From Cyathus striatus (Eukaryota; Basidiomycota; Agaricomycetes; Agaricales; Nidulariaceae): a stretch of DNA of 64,000 nt. Below, piece by piece: positions 47,240 through 59,140 of the stretch. A program made the translations under genes and the position numbers. Below the pieces are notes generated by a model. The model was not told the origin of the DNA. It searched no databases and saw nothing but the letters and a program-made list of their open reading frames with translations. The DNA lies in NCBI GenBank assembly GCA_025738555.1, contig JAOVFP010000007.1, forward strand, positions 1,426,001 through 1,490,000. The letters are read 5' to 3'. Positions within the stretch are counted from its first letter, which is position 1. Each line of letters begins with the position of its first letter.

Positions 47240-47745
47240 GCAAGTCTCAAAAACAAAAACAAAAAGCCACTGCTCAAGCATGACAAGGAGACCATACCAA
47301 CATGCAACAAATTGCTGTGCAAAAAGGATACTTAAGTTACAGCTGGGCTTTCAGGAACTAAAGTCACTTGTTGTGGAAGTTATTGAAGCAGCTGGACATC
47401 TTTGCATTGTCCTTCCAAAGTTTCACTGTGAGCTCAATTTTATCAAGTTCTTCTGGGGGGAGTAAAAAAATATAGCTGAGAGAACTGTGATTATACCTTC
47501 ACCACTTTACAGAAAATTATGCCAAAAGTTCTTGTATCAGTGTCTGTTGAAACAATTTAAAATTAGGAGCATTGTGTTTACTGTTGTACAGCTGCTTATG
47601 AGAAGGGACTTAATGCACACAATGCACAAGAGGAAGTTTGTAACTTCAGTTCTTGGAAGCACACATCTCGTTGCAGGGTTCAATAGAGTACTTGAGAAAG
47701 TTACCTGGTGCAGGAGCAAGGAGGAAGAATGCTGCTAATCAACTC
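47240..47745 (+). pseudogene. Tc1/IS630-like DDE transposase remnant
   Basis: The first part reads CCAKRILKLQLGFQELKSLVVEVIEAAGHL and LPKFHCELNFIKFFWG. The family block is HCELNxIExFWG, so the catalytic glutamate is replaced by lysine. Continuing with one frame change: GVKKYS*ENCDYTFTTLQKIMPKVLVSVSVETI*N*EHC, followed by AYEKGLNAHNAQEEV. The frame is broken by at least three stops. Only the C-terminal third of the catalytic domain is visible. Confidence 0.75.
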
Positions 47746-48340
47746 CTCTGAGCCCTTTGTACCATCTACATGACCTGCTCCACTACATAATGAAAGCTAA
47801 TTACTGTGAATGAATTGGAAAGGAGACAGAATAGATGTTGTGAGCATCAAGGCCTCAATCATGACAAGCCAACTCACAATTGAGATTCCATCAAGTGCCA
47901 GACACTTGTGAAGTGAAGGCATTTCACAGCCTGAAAGCCACAACACTACCATCCGTATTGGCCCAGTGCAAGATACTCTTAAACTGCAACAAATGGACAC
48001 TTGATAGGATGACTAAGCATACCATATTTAGTAATTCCTTCCATTTATGGTAGTTGGCAAATATTGCTATAATCTGAAAAATATAACTTGCTCAGTTTTG
48101 AGAATTTTGACAAATGCTCTAGAGGATTTACTCAACTCATTGAAACAAGCATTTTTACAAGAGGAATAAGAAAATAGAAGTCTTTAGCATAAGATATTTC
48201 TCTTGTACAAAACATGTGGTGACTAAGTGAAGAGCACCATAGATGATACTATACATAATTATACATAAACTAGTAGAGATGAACACGGTGGTGTCATTCT
48301 TTTCTAATAATAAACAGTTGCAGCATTGCATCGTTTTTAA
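47746..48340. other. No gene seen
   Basis: 3' part of the outer element core; short ORFs only. Confidence 0.4.
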
Positions 48341-48496
48341 CGAGCCTATGCAATTCGGCCTTTGTTTTAGATTAATTTGTAAGCAATCATGAGCAAGTTC
48401 AAAAGTTGTGACGAACATGTGTCTGATGCGGAACAGGACAGACAACAGGACAGGCCAAAGGACAACTCGAACAGGACAGCCAAAAGCCCGCCGTGT

Positions 48497-49390
48497 CATC
48501 TCGTAGCTTACTCGTACTCTTACTCTTTATCTTTGTTCACTTCGTTTATGTTTATAAGTATGTACAGCGGTACATCCCTCTTACATCTAATAGACCTTCG
48601 TTTATAGACTCTTATCGTACTGCATTGCAGATTAAAGTCAATGTCCTAATAAATTGTGTACGGTTACGGTTCTGTCTGATACAAACCAGGACTCAAACGA
48701 TAGGTCGAAACACACGAATTTTGGTGTGCATCCTGACTTTCACAACAATAATATAAATTCTCTGTATCAGCATCCTCTTCTTCTATGTCACTCCAGCGAT
48801 CATCTCCATATCGATAACCATCGAAATCTATTCCAGCACGATCCATCCTCATCCTCCACAGCCGCACAGCGCTGACAGATTCAGGGAGAACGACCAAGAT
48901 CCTCGAATCCACTGCTTCCCATTCCTGAATCAACCCAGGAACATCATCATCTTTTCCCCAGATATAGAATAAGTCATCAAGAAGGAGTACAATGGACTGC
49001 AATTGTTTAACATCCCTGAGACCACATAATGCTCTTGGCAGGCACTCGTTATATTCACCAATGAGCATTGCAATGTGTGTTAGTTCCGGTAGCCATTGAA
49101 ATATATCCGTAGGAATGTGATCAAAGTCCTCGTAGAAGTCGATATATGCAAATGATATATACTTGACTTGCGATAGCTCTAACTGCAGTTTCGCGAACGC
49201 TTGCATCACAGACATATCAATGTAGAGAGAGCGAAGTGGTAACACTGCAACATGCCGAATGATGGATTCGACGTAATTTTCATGTCCCAGGAACAGATGT
49301 TGAATTCCTGTGCAAATCGATAGCACATCTATCACAAATTCCATCGATACCGAGGCTATAAACAGAACATTCTTCACATTTGAGCGAAAG
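48497..49390 (-). repeat. Segmental duplication, copy 2
   Basis: Inverted partner of 2933-3835, covering most of exon 2 and the 3' flank. It continues upstream only in this copy because the other is cut by an LTR. Confidence 0.8.
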
Positions 49391-49683
49391 AATGATTTAG
49401 GCTTGGACTTGAGAGCAATTTTGAATTTATCTTCGTGAATTAAATGGTCACGTTGGTAATAGCTGTAGTCGCTATTGCCATCAAACTTGAGGGTTTGATA
49501 TAATATTGGTTCTACACTATATTGAAAGTTTAATGGAGTAGCTGATGTTACGGTAGTGTCTTACCACGATCGAACCCGTTTGGACACTGTACACAAATGA
49601 GCGCCTGTTTTATAGGCAGGACTCATCCTGATAACGCATTGAAATATCTCGTCTTCGATTTCGGGAGGGAAGAAAAACGACAT
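48664..49683 (-). CDS. F-box-like leucine-rich protein, two exons, intact
   Basis: Exon 1 is 49565-49683 (MSFFFPPEIEDEIF..VSKRVRSW), then a 48-nt intron (GTAAGA..ATAG), then exon 2 48664-49516. Phases agree and give 323 aa. An upstream in-frame ATG at 49773 would add 30 residues, but the 119-nt exon 1 from 49683 equals that of the 11325-12248 paralogue, which decides the start. Exon 2 contains VEPILYQTLKF, FVIDVLSICTGIQHLFLG, PLRSLYIDMS, FQWLPELTHIAMLIGEYN and an acidic tail (WSDIEEEDADTE). Inferred function: SCF ubiquitin-ligase substrate receptor. Its inverted duplicate at 2933-3636 is broken. The 3' flank is interrupted at 48496 by the outer TIR element. Confidence 0.88.
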
Positions 49684-49789
49684 CGGATGTGGGACCTGGG
49701 TGCTCAGAGATTTTCCCTTAAAATATATATCTGTCATGCACAGCCGTGATCTGGAATCCCTCCAAATGTACATAGGAAGACATCATAAA

Positions 49790-50099
49790 TCAATCAGAAA
49801 CAACTAATGGATTACGTTTATGTGGGTCCAGGTGTGCAATTTGAGCACGATTCGAAGCACCTATTGATGGTCAGAGTTGGAAATTGGAAGCATAATTGTG
49901 TGTCCTTTCACATCGTTTCAGAACCTCCATGGCGCTTCTATGTCCTTTGATGATATGGAGAAGGTGTGCTGAAATCTCTTCACATTTTCTTCATATCTTC
50001 GTGCTTATAGAAGTAATTTCATGCAGTGCATTGATCGGTAGAAGTGGGTAATGTCGCAGAACATGAAACATAAGTACGCTGTCAACACTCTCGGGTAAA
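49790..50099. other. Upstream region of the F-box gene
   Basis: No gene seen. Confidence 0.4.
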
Positions 50100-50880
50100 G
50101 ATGTACAGTGTTTCTCAGAAGTAAGTGGGTCCTAGGTGAATATTTGAATCCCCGCAATGCCCCACTAAGTCTCCCTCCTTCCGCCATCTCCAATCTCTCT
50201 CCCTCACGCACCTCCTCTTCCCCTGGTGGATATCAGACAAGGGGGTACAAATCCAGTGAAGACAATCTCGCAAAGCGCCCGAGGGACTGGAGGGAGGATT
50301 ACATCTCTCCCTCCCTCCGAGGCCTCCTTCATTTCTCCTCAGCGCGACCACTCTCGCACTCGATGCCACTTAATTCTCATGAACCCAAAGACACGATTTC
50401 TCCATACGTAGGCGCAGGAGGACACCCCGGTATCACATACAACCTCAGACTCCCCCATCCCCTTCTATTCCCCCAGATAGCATTCTACGAACTCGCCCTC
50501 CTCCCCTTCTAGTCTCTCATCCACGTACCCCCTTTCCCTTGGCCCATACCAATCCACGCCAGCTCACGCAGCGGAACCACGATATGCTAATACCTGCTCT
50601 CCTACGAAGAGCTTCACAAATCCAGGAGAGACGAGTTGAGTCAAGTGGCGACTTCTAGATGTGCTAGGATCGAGGGCTACTTGGAACAAACTTGGAAGGC
50701 GTGTTTTGAGGATCGTGTATGCAAGATTGTGGGGGGTCGCGGGGGGTGGGAGATGGACAACTGGAAGGAGTGAAGTGTGTCTTCGTAGGGTGGGGAGGGT
50801 ATTATGGGCACTGGAGACTGGCGTGGTAAGCCAGATCCCGTCATCTTGCCGTCATCGTTTCGAGACAGAGTAACGGTGGT
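50100..50880 (+). repeat. Dispersed repeat family, copy 2
   Basis: Shares GACTGGAGGGAGGATTACAT and the following CTCTCCCTCC-rich block with 14600-14660 (inverted) and 54130-54190. Frames are broken. Confidence 0.55.
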
Positions 50881-51166
50881 CTGTGCGTTTTATGGTGTCA
50901 CGTGATTGTCGATGTCTCAATCCTGAAATTTTTTTACGGTAACGTACGTCTCTTTTATTGTATCTTATTCATTCTGAACTGATCTTATTTACTCCAGGTC
51001 TTTATAACTTTTTACTACCATCGTATTTCAATATAGGGTAGCGCGTTATGAAGCTTGGATCGACTTCGAAGGATCTTGAATGTATGACGCTCCTGAGGTG
51101 CGGGCATATCGTATGTCTTATTTTCATCTATGTTGATTGTATGTTGCATACTATGATCATAATTTG
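50881..51166. other. Intergenic
   Basis: AT-rich, no gene seen. Confidence 0.4.
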
Positions 51167-52450
51167 CTATTTATTATACTTAATCAATGGGACGAGATAA
51201 GAGACCTGACTGATGGACGTAACCCACTGTAATGAATCTCTACATATAACACATACTGGACGGTAATTCAGGTATAAATCAGTCTCATCCGGATGTACGG
51301 TAAGTTTCCCTGCAGAAACTTGATCATTCTCGAGACGCTTCAACCCTTCAGAAATACCACGAAGCACGTTAGGAAGTACTTCCACCCTATTAGGCTACAA
51401 AATAGGTTAATCACTCACCATCGCCCTCAAGATAAAATCGAAAACTCACAACAATGGCACCGGACTCCAATAACGAAGTTATCATCCCATATACCTCTTT
51501 AATCAGTTGCACATTCTCAGGAGGTACGAGAGGGTAAGCAGAAGCGTGGATAACCGTCTTTCCACTGCCTTCACTCTCATTTACTTTCAACCCAGGAATA
51601 ACAATGGTAATTTTTCCACCGTTAGCAAGAAGATCGTACCCCGCTTGTGACGTTTCCTCGGATGAAATGGCATCGTATACGAGTGTGATTGGTTTCTCAG
51701 TGATTTTCGAGACTTCTGATGGGAGAGAGGACAATGGAAGAGTGCGATCGATGAGATGTGTTGCTCCAAGGGACTTTAGCGTCGACTCGTGCTTTAGGGA
51801 AGCAGTGGTAATTACTGGTGAGAATCCAGAGAACTTCGCAAGCTGGATTGCTGACCAAAGATGGTTTATTAGAATCCCAAAAGATCTTACAGACTGACGA
51901 AGCCATCATGCTTACCAATCTGTCCCACTGAACTTGTACCTCCAAAGATGACGATTGGAGTGTTTGCATATTTCCCTTGGGGCGAATCATGGAGAGATGT
52001 TGGGCCAGAAAGTCCAAGTCCAAGGGGTACTTTATTATATAACCCTGTCCACGCAGTAAATAAGACTAGAGGAATGGTTGCAATTTGATCATAGGATCAC
52101 CCGGCTGGAATCTATTTATTTCATATCAGGTCGATGAATACCTTGTTGAATAAGAGTTACAGCTCTGACATTGGCAGTTCTATCAGTAGGAGAGGTCGCA
52201 TACTGTTGAAATCCACTGTTACGGTCCGTGAAAGATCTCAAAAACCCTGAACACCTTCTCCTACTTCCACAACGTCTCCTGCGATGTCCAGTCCAAGGAT
52301 TGCTGGAAATGTGACAAACCCGTAGTCGTGTTTCTGAAGTTTCCAGTCAATTGGGTTGAGAGCGGCTGCCTTTATCTTCACAAGAAGCTCTCCGGCAGCT
52401 AGTTTATATCTTGTAAGGAATGTATCCCACATAGGGACTAACACGGATAA
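51167..52450 (-). pseudogene. Medium-chain (zinc-type) dehydrogenase/enoyl reductase-like gene, decayed at the 5' half
   Basis: 52238-52444 encodes the GroES-like N-domain (LLVKIKAAALNPIDWKLQ, ILGLDIAGDVVEVGEGVQGF). It then hits a stop and shifts frame before NSGFQQYATSPTDRTA, with expected residues missing. The rest is well preserved. An exon ending at 51916 carries the nucleotide-binding start IVIFGGTSSVGQ. A 65-nt intron leads to exon 51450-51850 (IQLAKFSGFSPVITTASLKH, ..LVYDAISSEETSQAGYDLL). A 55-nt intron leads to 51394 downwards (VEVLPNVLRGISEGLKRLENDQ..HPDET). The usual stop after HPDET is absent and the frame runs on to 51167. The family oxidises or reduces quinones, enoyls or alcohols with NADPH; this copy is probably non-functional. 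Confidence 0.75.
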
Positions 52451-52989
52451 GACCGTTTCATATCCGGATAGTAACCGACGGATACGGATGTGCCACGGAT
52501 CTAGTCTCGGCTACCACACTCGTGACTCAAACCACACTACCATACTACCACAGATCCTCTGACTCACACGCTTTGCAACGCCCATCACGGTCCTGCCTCC
52601 ACCCGTCTGTTCGTCTTTCTCAACGCAATTTCCTTCCTCTCTGATGTCTCTTCCACCCTCTAGACCCACAGCCCTACTACATTTATATTCAACAGCAAAT
52701 AATACACATACGAAACATCTGCGTGGTGCGAATGCGTGAGTCGCTCACAAATAGCTGCTTGGAAGGGGACTTGCAACAATGAGTAGTACGTGCTCCCCTA
52801 CCACTCTACCGCCTAAACTGATGCTTCCCTACAACAGATGATTTGTTCGCAGCATTCCCCAGCGCACGACAGCAAAACAACGACACCCCTTCTCCCCTTC
52901 CATCTCCATCTTCGTCTCTCAGATCTTCTCGCACCCTCTTACTCTAATACGTTATCGAAGGAAGGGCAGTACTGGATAGGTTAGGTTAA
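52451..52989. other. Intergenic, nothing recognised
   Basis: No conserved ORF. Contains a GGATACGGAT/ATCCGTATCC-like pair near 52450-52500. Confidence 0.35.
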
Positions 52990-53460
52990 AAATGGGCTGG
53001 CAGTACGTGTTTTCTTCTCACTTTACGACTTATACTGATCTAATCATACAACAGAGGACGCATTCCTGGCGTGTGATAGCAAAACGACTACATCCCTCCA
53101 CCTTTTCAAACTCAAGCTCCGTGCGTCCTTCCCCCTTCCCCCCTCTCCCCTTTCCCTCTCGCACGTCTTCGTACAATACCTCCCCACTTCTCCAACACCT
53201 TCTCCCACTCACTCCCTCCCACTCCCACACGCTTACGTCCACATCTACAGACCATGGACAGCCCCAAAAAAAATGCCACCCAATCAGGCTTGCCTAACCC
53301 CATACTCGGTCCCTTCACCTCAGCATGAAACAACGCCGCACCCCCAAGCTCATACACCCCACAGTCGCCCTGGCCACCCACACCCTGATGGAACGCCCCT
53401 TCCTCGACAACGCATGTTCTCTCCTCTCTCTACCACTCACCTAGCTAGTGGCTAGCGACG
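52990..53460 (+). repeat. Dispersed repeat family, copy 3
   Basis: Contains CGGTCCCTTCACCTCAGCA followed by ACACCCCACAG, collinear with the FGPFTSAGGN..HTPHT segment of copy 1. Confidence 0.55.
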
Positions 53461-53549
53461 GTGCATATGTCTACATGTCCAGCGATACTACCCCTTTATC
53501 GCATTCTAACTCGACGCTGGCACCACGCATGGTTCACTCTCAGATACTG

Positions 53550-54660
53550 TAGCTATTTAGAAGGGAGATCTGTTTGGATGAGTGGTACGTGCTTTTCCCC
53601 CAATGGCAGTTGTCACTCACACCCTTCATAGACTATGATAAGCCTCCTCAAGCGCAGTTCCCCAATCAGCTCAACTCCATATTAGGCCCTTCAACCTCCG
53701 CAGGAGGCAATCCTCCAAACCAATGCGCCCGATACTCCCCGGTCACTCCTTACTATGGAGCGCTCCAGCCAGGTCATGGCGCCCACAAAGTCGTGGCTAG
53801 CGGTACTCCACACACCGAAAAGTCCAACGAAATCGACATTCTTCCCTACGTCCGTCAATCCCCTTCCTTCTCGCGCTCAGCACTCGTGCTGAGTTGGTCA
53901 GCTCACAGCAGAGTCCATATGTGGGACCTGCGAGCACAACTTCAAGGTTAGGACTCGGTGAAGGTTGTACGTCTTGGAGGAGCGTGGGGCCGCCTTGGGT
54001 GCAACATCGAGAAAGAGGGGAAGGAATGTATCTTCCCGTACTGCACTTTCCCCTCCTCCGGAGAGCTGTATAGGTCGATCTGTTCGCCACAGGATCGGTG
54101 TCAGACGGGGGTACGAAGTGTTTACCGAGACGTTAGCCAAACAGCTGAGGGATTGGAGGGAGGATTACGTTGCTCTCTCTTTACATAGCTGTTTCACTTC
54201 CAACTCAAGAGTCACGCTCACGCTCGATATGCCGAGTCTCTCGAGAATCCGAATTACTGTATCCTCGTACTTGGACGCAGGAGGCCTCACCGCATCGCAT
54301 ACGACCCCTCTCCCTTCTATCCAAATCACATCACACCAGCTCGTTCTCCAGTTTCAGATTGCCCAATCAATCACCCTCACACACCCAATGGCATAATTGT
54401 ATCCGATCTCTTTCCATGTCTACAGTTCGTACGAAGAGCTCCAAGAACGAATTAGGCAGGGTGACAATTATGCGTTGACGACAGGGAAGGAGAACCTCTG
54501 AGTGGAGCAGCGACTGGTAGTTGTGCGGATGATAAGGGGTTATTTAGACGGGGCGTTTTAGGGGTCGGTTTCTTGCGCGAGGGATGTTTGTGAGACTTGG
54601 GGATGGGAAGTGAAGAGCCTGCGGGGCAGGTTTGGCCGAGTTCTGTGGTCTACTCACAGA
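53550..54660 (+). repeat. Dispersed repeat family, copy 4
   Basis: Frame 53574-53951 reads NQLNSILGPSTSAGGNPPNQ, then HKVVASGTPHTEKSNEID. Downstream, GGATTGGAGGGAGGATTACG matches copies 1 and 2. The most complete copy of the family, but still broken into several frames. No known domain. Confidence 0.6.
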
Positions 54661-55949
54661 AACTAGCCGGATTAGTTTTTTGTCAAGTATTTTCTTGGAG
54701 TGACAAGCATTTGATGCGCGTCTAGAGTGTGGGCCGGGAGGCCGTTGACTCTGTTTGCTCTCATAGGTCTTAACAAACAACCATTTTTGGAGAACAGAAG
54801 AAGTAGCTCAAATACAATTGTTTCAAGGAGGAAGGCCTGGCCACGGATGAAGAAGGAAGTGATTGAGGTTCTTGGGAGTCTCGACATAAATATAATGCAG
54901 TATATTTCTTTTTCTTTTCTTTTTCTTCACATTTGTTCCACCATAAACTCCCCACTCACATGCTTCATTTTCTTGGAAAGTTAAATACAAAGGCCTGGGG
55001 CAACTTTATCAGGAATGGAGGGAGCTGTGACTGAAATGAGAGGACACTGCTCTGTGCAGGAGGAGCAGAGGCGAAATGTAAAGAGTCCAGTGTTTCGGGA
55101 CTGCACCCTGAGGTTCCTGGTGGAGAAAACCTTAGACAGGTAATATTCAATGTTCTTTTTACTTCTTTTTGGTGACATATGCCAACAGACTCTTACTTAT
55201 GACATAGAGTAGTGTAGGATATGTCAGTCTGAGGTCTGTGATGCATGAGAACACATTGCATGGACCAAGACCAAATGTATTTAATCTGCTCCCTTTGAGG
55301 GAGGGATATCATCTCTTCCAACTCAGTATTATTTTCCCTGCTTGTGAGGTCTAATCACGCTGTTTGCTCTTTTACTCATTTCCTCAAGTTGTCTTTACAA
55401 TAGGCACTTGTATTGTTAGCTAAGCACTTTACTTTACACTCTTCTCTTTCCACTTCTTGATGCTCCCGCAAGCAATGTGCACATTGTGAGTTAGTTGAGA
55501 AACATGTTTCTTATGTAATCAGATTTAATGGTGCTTACACATGGTCTAATGGATCGCTGGCATTGTCCCTGAGCACTGACTACTTCAACCTTAGCATACA
55601 GGTGCCTCACACAGACCGTTCAACAGACAATTTCTCCGTGACACAGGCTGTAGATTTTGTTTGTGGAATCAAGTGAAGAGGTTCAAATCTGTCAATGTGA
55701 GGCATGGTGATTGTTTAACTTCATCGTTGTTTGGACTCTGGAGTGACAATAGAAGATTAGCATAAGCCTTCTTTCACAATGGTATCAAAATCTGCAGGGC
55801 TTCATATCATGTACATGTTTAGAGGGTATATATATATGGTATAAATTCAATTGAACAGCTCAGCTGTGAAAGAAAAATGCAAATGGCGACAAAGTAGAAG
55901 GAAGAGAAAGAGAAAGAGACAGGCCATACAGTGATTTTTATACATAATT
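54661..55949. other. Intergenic, no supported gene
   Basis: Short ORFs without motifs; a pyrimidine-rich run at 54905-54935. Confidence 0.35.
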
Positions 55950-58318
55950 CCACTGTAATTACAGTGGAATGGTTATGTATAGATCACTGTAGTTACAGTG
56001 GCAGCTTGTTATTATTCAGCATACAGCTGTTTGCATAATAAATTGCAGTTGGTGATCACACAAACATATTTGTATTTGTTTACTGACAATTTGGCTATTC
56101 AAACTGTGACACCCTAGCCATAGCACAACTGTAGCATTGCTAAGATTGACTGAGTGCCCTTCAGACTGACCTGTCCACCTACTTCCCTCCATATTCTCAA
56201 CAACAACATTGACCTCATACCTAGTATCCTCTTCTGCTACTACACACTCTGCATTGCCATCTTGTAAGTGGTCTTAAGACCTCAGCTGTGTCCAGCCTAC
56301 TGAAAAAATTTCAGCAATGCACCAGGTACCTTGAAACCACTTTGAAAATCCCCAAAATCCAGAGGTTGAGGCTTTGGCTGGATTTGTACATATGTGGTGG
56401 AAAATGTAAAGAAAGAAGTACATGTTCCTATTTATTGCACTCAACCATATCACCCACTGATCCTCCTCTTCATGATAGTTCAACTGGGATGTTACCAGAG
56501 ATTCCACTGCACCCCAATTGTGCCAATATCAACCTGACTATGACTGATGTATTTTCACCAGTCCCTCAGCACCCAAACTATGCTGAGATTAGGCAACCGC
56601 TGGGACCTTGTCCCTCCAAATTTTGGTTGAAAAATCCAGACTATATTGGTATGCTGGAAGTCTTAACCATGATGTCTGCTAATATATGTAGTAGATGGTG
56701 CTAGAGACCTCCCTTGGTTCTATCATTCTCATGAAGAAATTGAGGAGACACTGCTGTACTATAATCCAAGCCACCCCAGTCTTTGTGCTCCAAGGCCACC
56801 TTCATCTTTTCATGCACCACCACCACCATACATGGGCATGACAACCTCAAGGTTAACATTGGAGAGGAAGAGCACCAGGGAGGTTGTAGCTGCAGTGCGA
56901 GAGGTGGAAGCACAAGGTAAGGTAGGTGTAGTTCATACTCATCCAATGTCATGTGATGTGACATGGGCATGACAATGAACTTAGCAAAACATAACTTAGG
57001 CTCAGGGCATCAGAAGTGCGTTAGCCATGCGTTCCGCCAATGTTACACACAAGAACAATAGTGCAGTAATGTCAAAAGAGTGTTTTAATATGTATATACT
57101 TCACACCTTAGCATTAAATGTTATATATATGTACAATAAACACTTAGTTCTTGGATAGTATAAAAATAGAAATGTATGTATACTTGCTGACAGCAACACC
57201 ATCTGGAGGTGGCACCTATGGTGAAGTATTATGCAATTGTACAGGAACAGCTTATGGAGCAATACAAAATTTCCAATTGGTGCAAATAGAATTCTGAATC
57301 AATGCTTCAGCATCTCTAAACAAAAAAGAATGTTTTTTTTGCTGTCAAGGACAAATGAAACCAATGGTATCAATATATATTGATACACCCTACACTACAG
57401 CAGAGTCAATTAATGAAGTGAATAAGTAGATATACTATTATCAGTATCAAATTAACCTGAGAGCTACCTAGGTAAGTACTTAGCATCTGTTTTACCAAAG
57501 TTCCATATACATTAAAGCAATCTGTTCATAAGACTTTCAGGTTTCATCAGACCGAAACTCAAAGTAGTCCTATGGGCTCTACAGGTTGCATTATTATCTT
57601 TCCATAACTTGAATATTATACAATTTGTTGATTTTATCAGACATTTCATTCCAAGAATGGCTATAAATTGATTTTTTTCATTTTTCTCAAATCTCTGTAT
57701 GATATGGCATCCAGAGCAATGGATATTACATATCACATGAAAATATCTATCACCAATATCTTTGAACTTCAAAGGTCTTGTCTTGGATATCCCCAGACCC
57801 TGATGAAAGAATTCCACCCTGCCACCTAACAACCCCACCCTATTCCTGCTACATTCCCACCCCTCCATATTTCTACATTGCATATACCTTTATAGACAAG
57901 AATATAATATTAATCAAATTCAGCACTGTACTCAATGCCTGTCAGACATGGTACAATCAATTAAGTATGTTAAATCTAAAATAATGAAATTTCAGATTAT
58001 TGGAAAACATATTTACAAATTGGAAATATACCAACTGTACAATTGATGCTCCTAGTTTCATAATGTGGGCAGAAACTAATTATGTAGGTCTTATTTAAAA
58101 CTGTTGGGAAGTTCTAACACAAGGCTTGAGCTTCAAGGGCACACTCTACTGTGTATAGGTGTACTATGTACAGGTGCTCATTGTGGTAATTTGTGTGGAA
58201 TGCCCAGATCTATCAGGTACATGTGTCAATGTAATGTGTAGTTTACTGTTACTTATGTAAGTATGTACACTGTAACTACAGTCAGGTATACATAATGTTC
58301 CCACTGTAATTACAGTGG
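55950..58318. mobile_element. 2.37-kb element whose ends are palindromes
   Basis: The left terminus CCACTGTAATTACAGTGG is itself a palindrome and recurs exactly at the right end (58301-58318). Internal to it, TTATGTATA and ACTGTAGTTACAGTG are also shared in inverted order (about 55 bp in all). Flanks read ATT on both sides, a possible 3-bp duplication. The ORF at 56288-56704 (138 aa) has no family I recognise. Confidence 0.75.
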
Positions 58319-58840
58319 ATTATTATAAAGATTACCCTATCTAGTGAAAGAGAAAACATGTGAGGAAACATGATAAAGTAAATAAGTGAGCACTATAATT
58401 TATTAAAGTTTTCGAAACCATGGAATGTGATTTGAAAAATTGTTACAGAAAGAACGACACCCCACAGTGCTAAGGACTTTGCAGATGTGAAGTTCTTCAA
58501 CATCCAAGTGTATAGGGCAAATTTCCAGGACTGTATCCTGGTTCCATACGTATTCTGTATCATGTCTACATCAATCATGTACTCTGTACCACCAGCTGCT
58601 GCATCTGATGGCTTTGCTTTTGAGTTGCTATTATCGACATGTCCAATTTTACACAGGTGAAAATTCATATGGAGTGGGGAACAGCTTCAATTTGCACCAT
58701 ATGGTAAATAAATTGTCATTTTGCTCTCCTGTTCTGATTGAATGGGTATGTTTTTTAGCATCATTATTTCATTCGAAAAGCCTCTACTCCCATCTGAATA
58801 GGTTTTTGCGTGACAACAATTTTACTCAAGTCACAATTTG
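58319..58840. other. Intergenic
   Basis: A 91-codon minus ORF at 58393-58668 has one hydrophobic segment (SLALWGVVLSVTIFQITF) but no recognised homologue; low support as a gene. Confidence 0.3.
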
Positions 58841-59140
58841 AGTCACATTCAAGTAGCACTCAAGTTGCAATCCAGTGACAATTCAAAATTCAAGTGAAAT
58901 TCAAGTGACATTTGAGTGACATATGCAACAGTGAGAAAAATATTATATCATTACTAGCTCATTTCTTGCACATTTTACTTAGTTGTTTCAGTTTAATATA
59001 TTGTTCATTAAGTACATAATATTAAGATAGCTATTTAGCAACTGGAGTAGCAAACAAGTACATAAATCATGTAATAAAGCTACAGAAATTAAGTGAGATA
59101 ATTAAGCAAGTGAAAATCAAGTGACAATTCAAGTGACCTG
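58840..59140 (+). repeat. Degenerate CAATTCAAGTGACA repeats
   Basis: About ten imperfect CAAGTGA/TCAAGT motifs at 58840-58930, with two more at 59105-59135, on either side of an AT-rich gap. Confidence 0.55.

Larger units (their letters stand above)
42377..48496 (+). mobile_element. Outer TIR element with ACACGGCGGGC ends
   Basis: Left end ACACGGCGGGCTTTTAGCTG and right end its inverted copy (GGCTGTCC-type, about 75 bp imperfect). The core (without nested insertions) is about 1.9 kb and contains the transposase remnant at 47240-47745. It was later invaded by the element at 42610-46799. Its right end sits precisely where similarity between the two F-box duplicates stops. No exact target duplication found. 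Confidence 0.75.

Noticed and set aside
56288..56704. 138-aa plus ORF as the transposase of the palindrome-ended element
   Set aside because: No acidic catalytic motif or family signature is visible, so I do not assign it.
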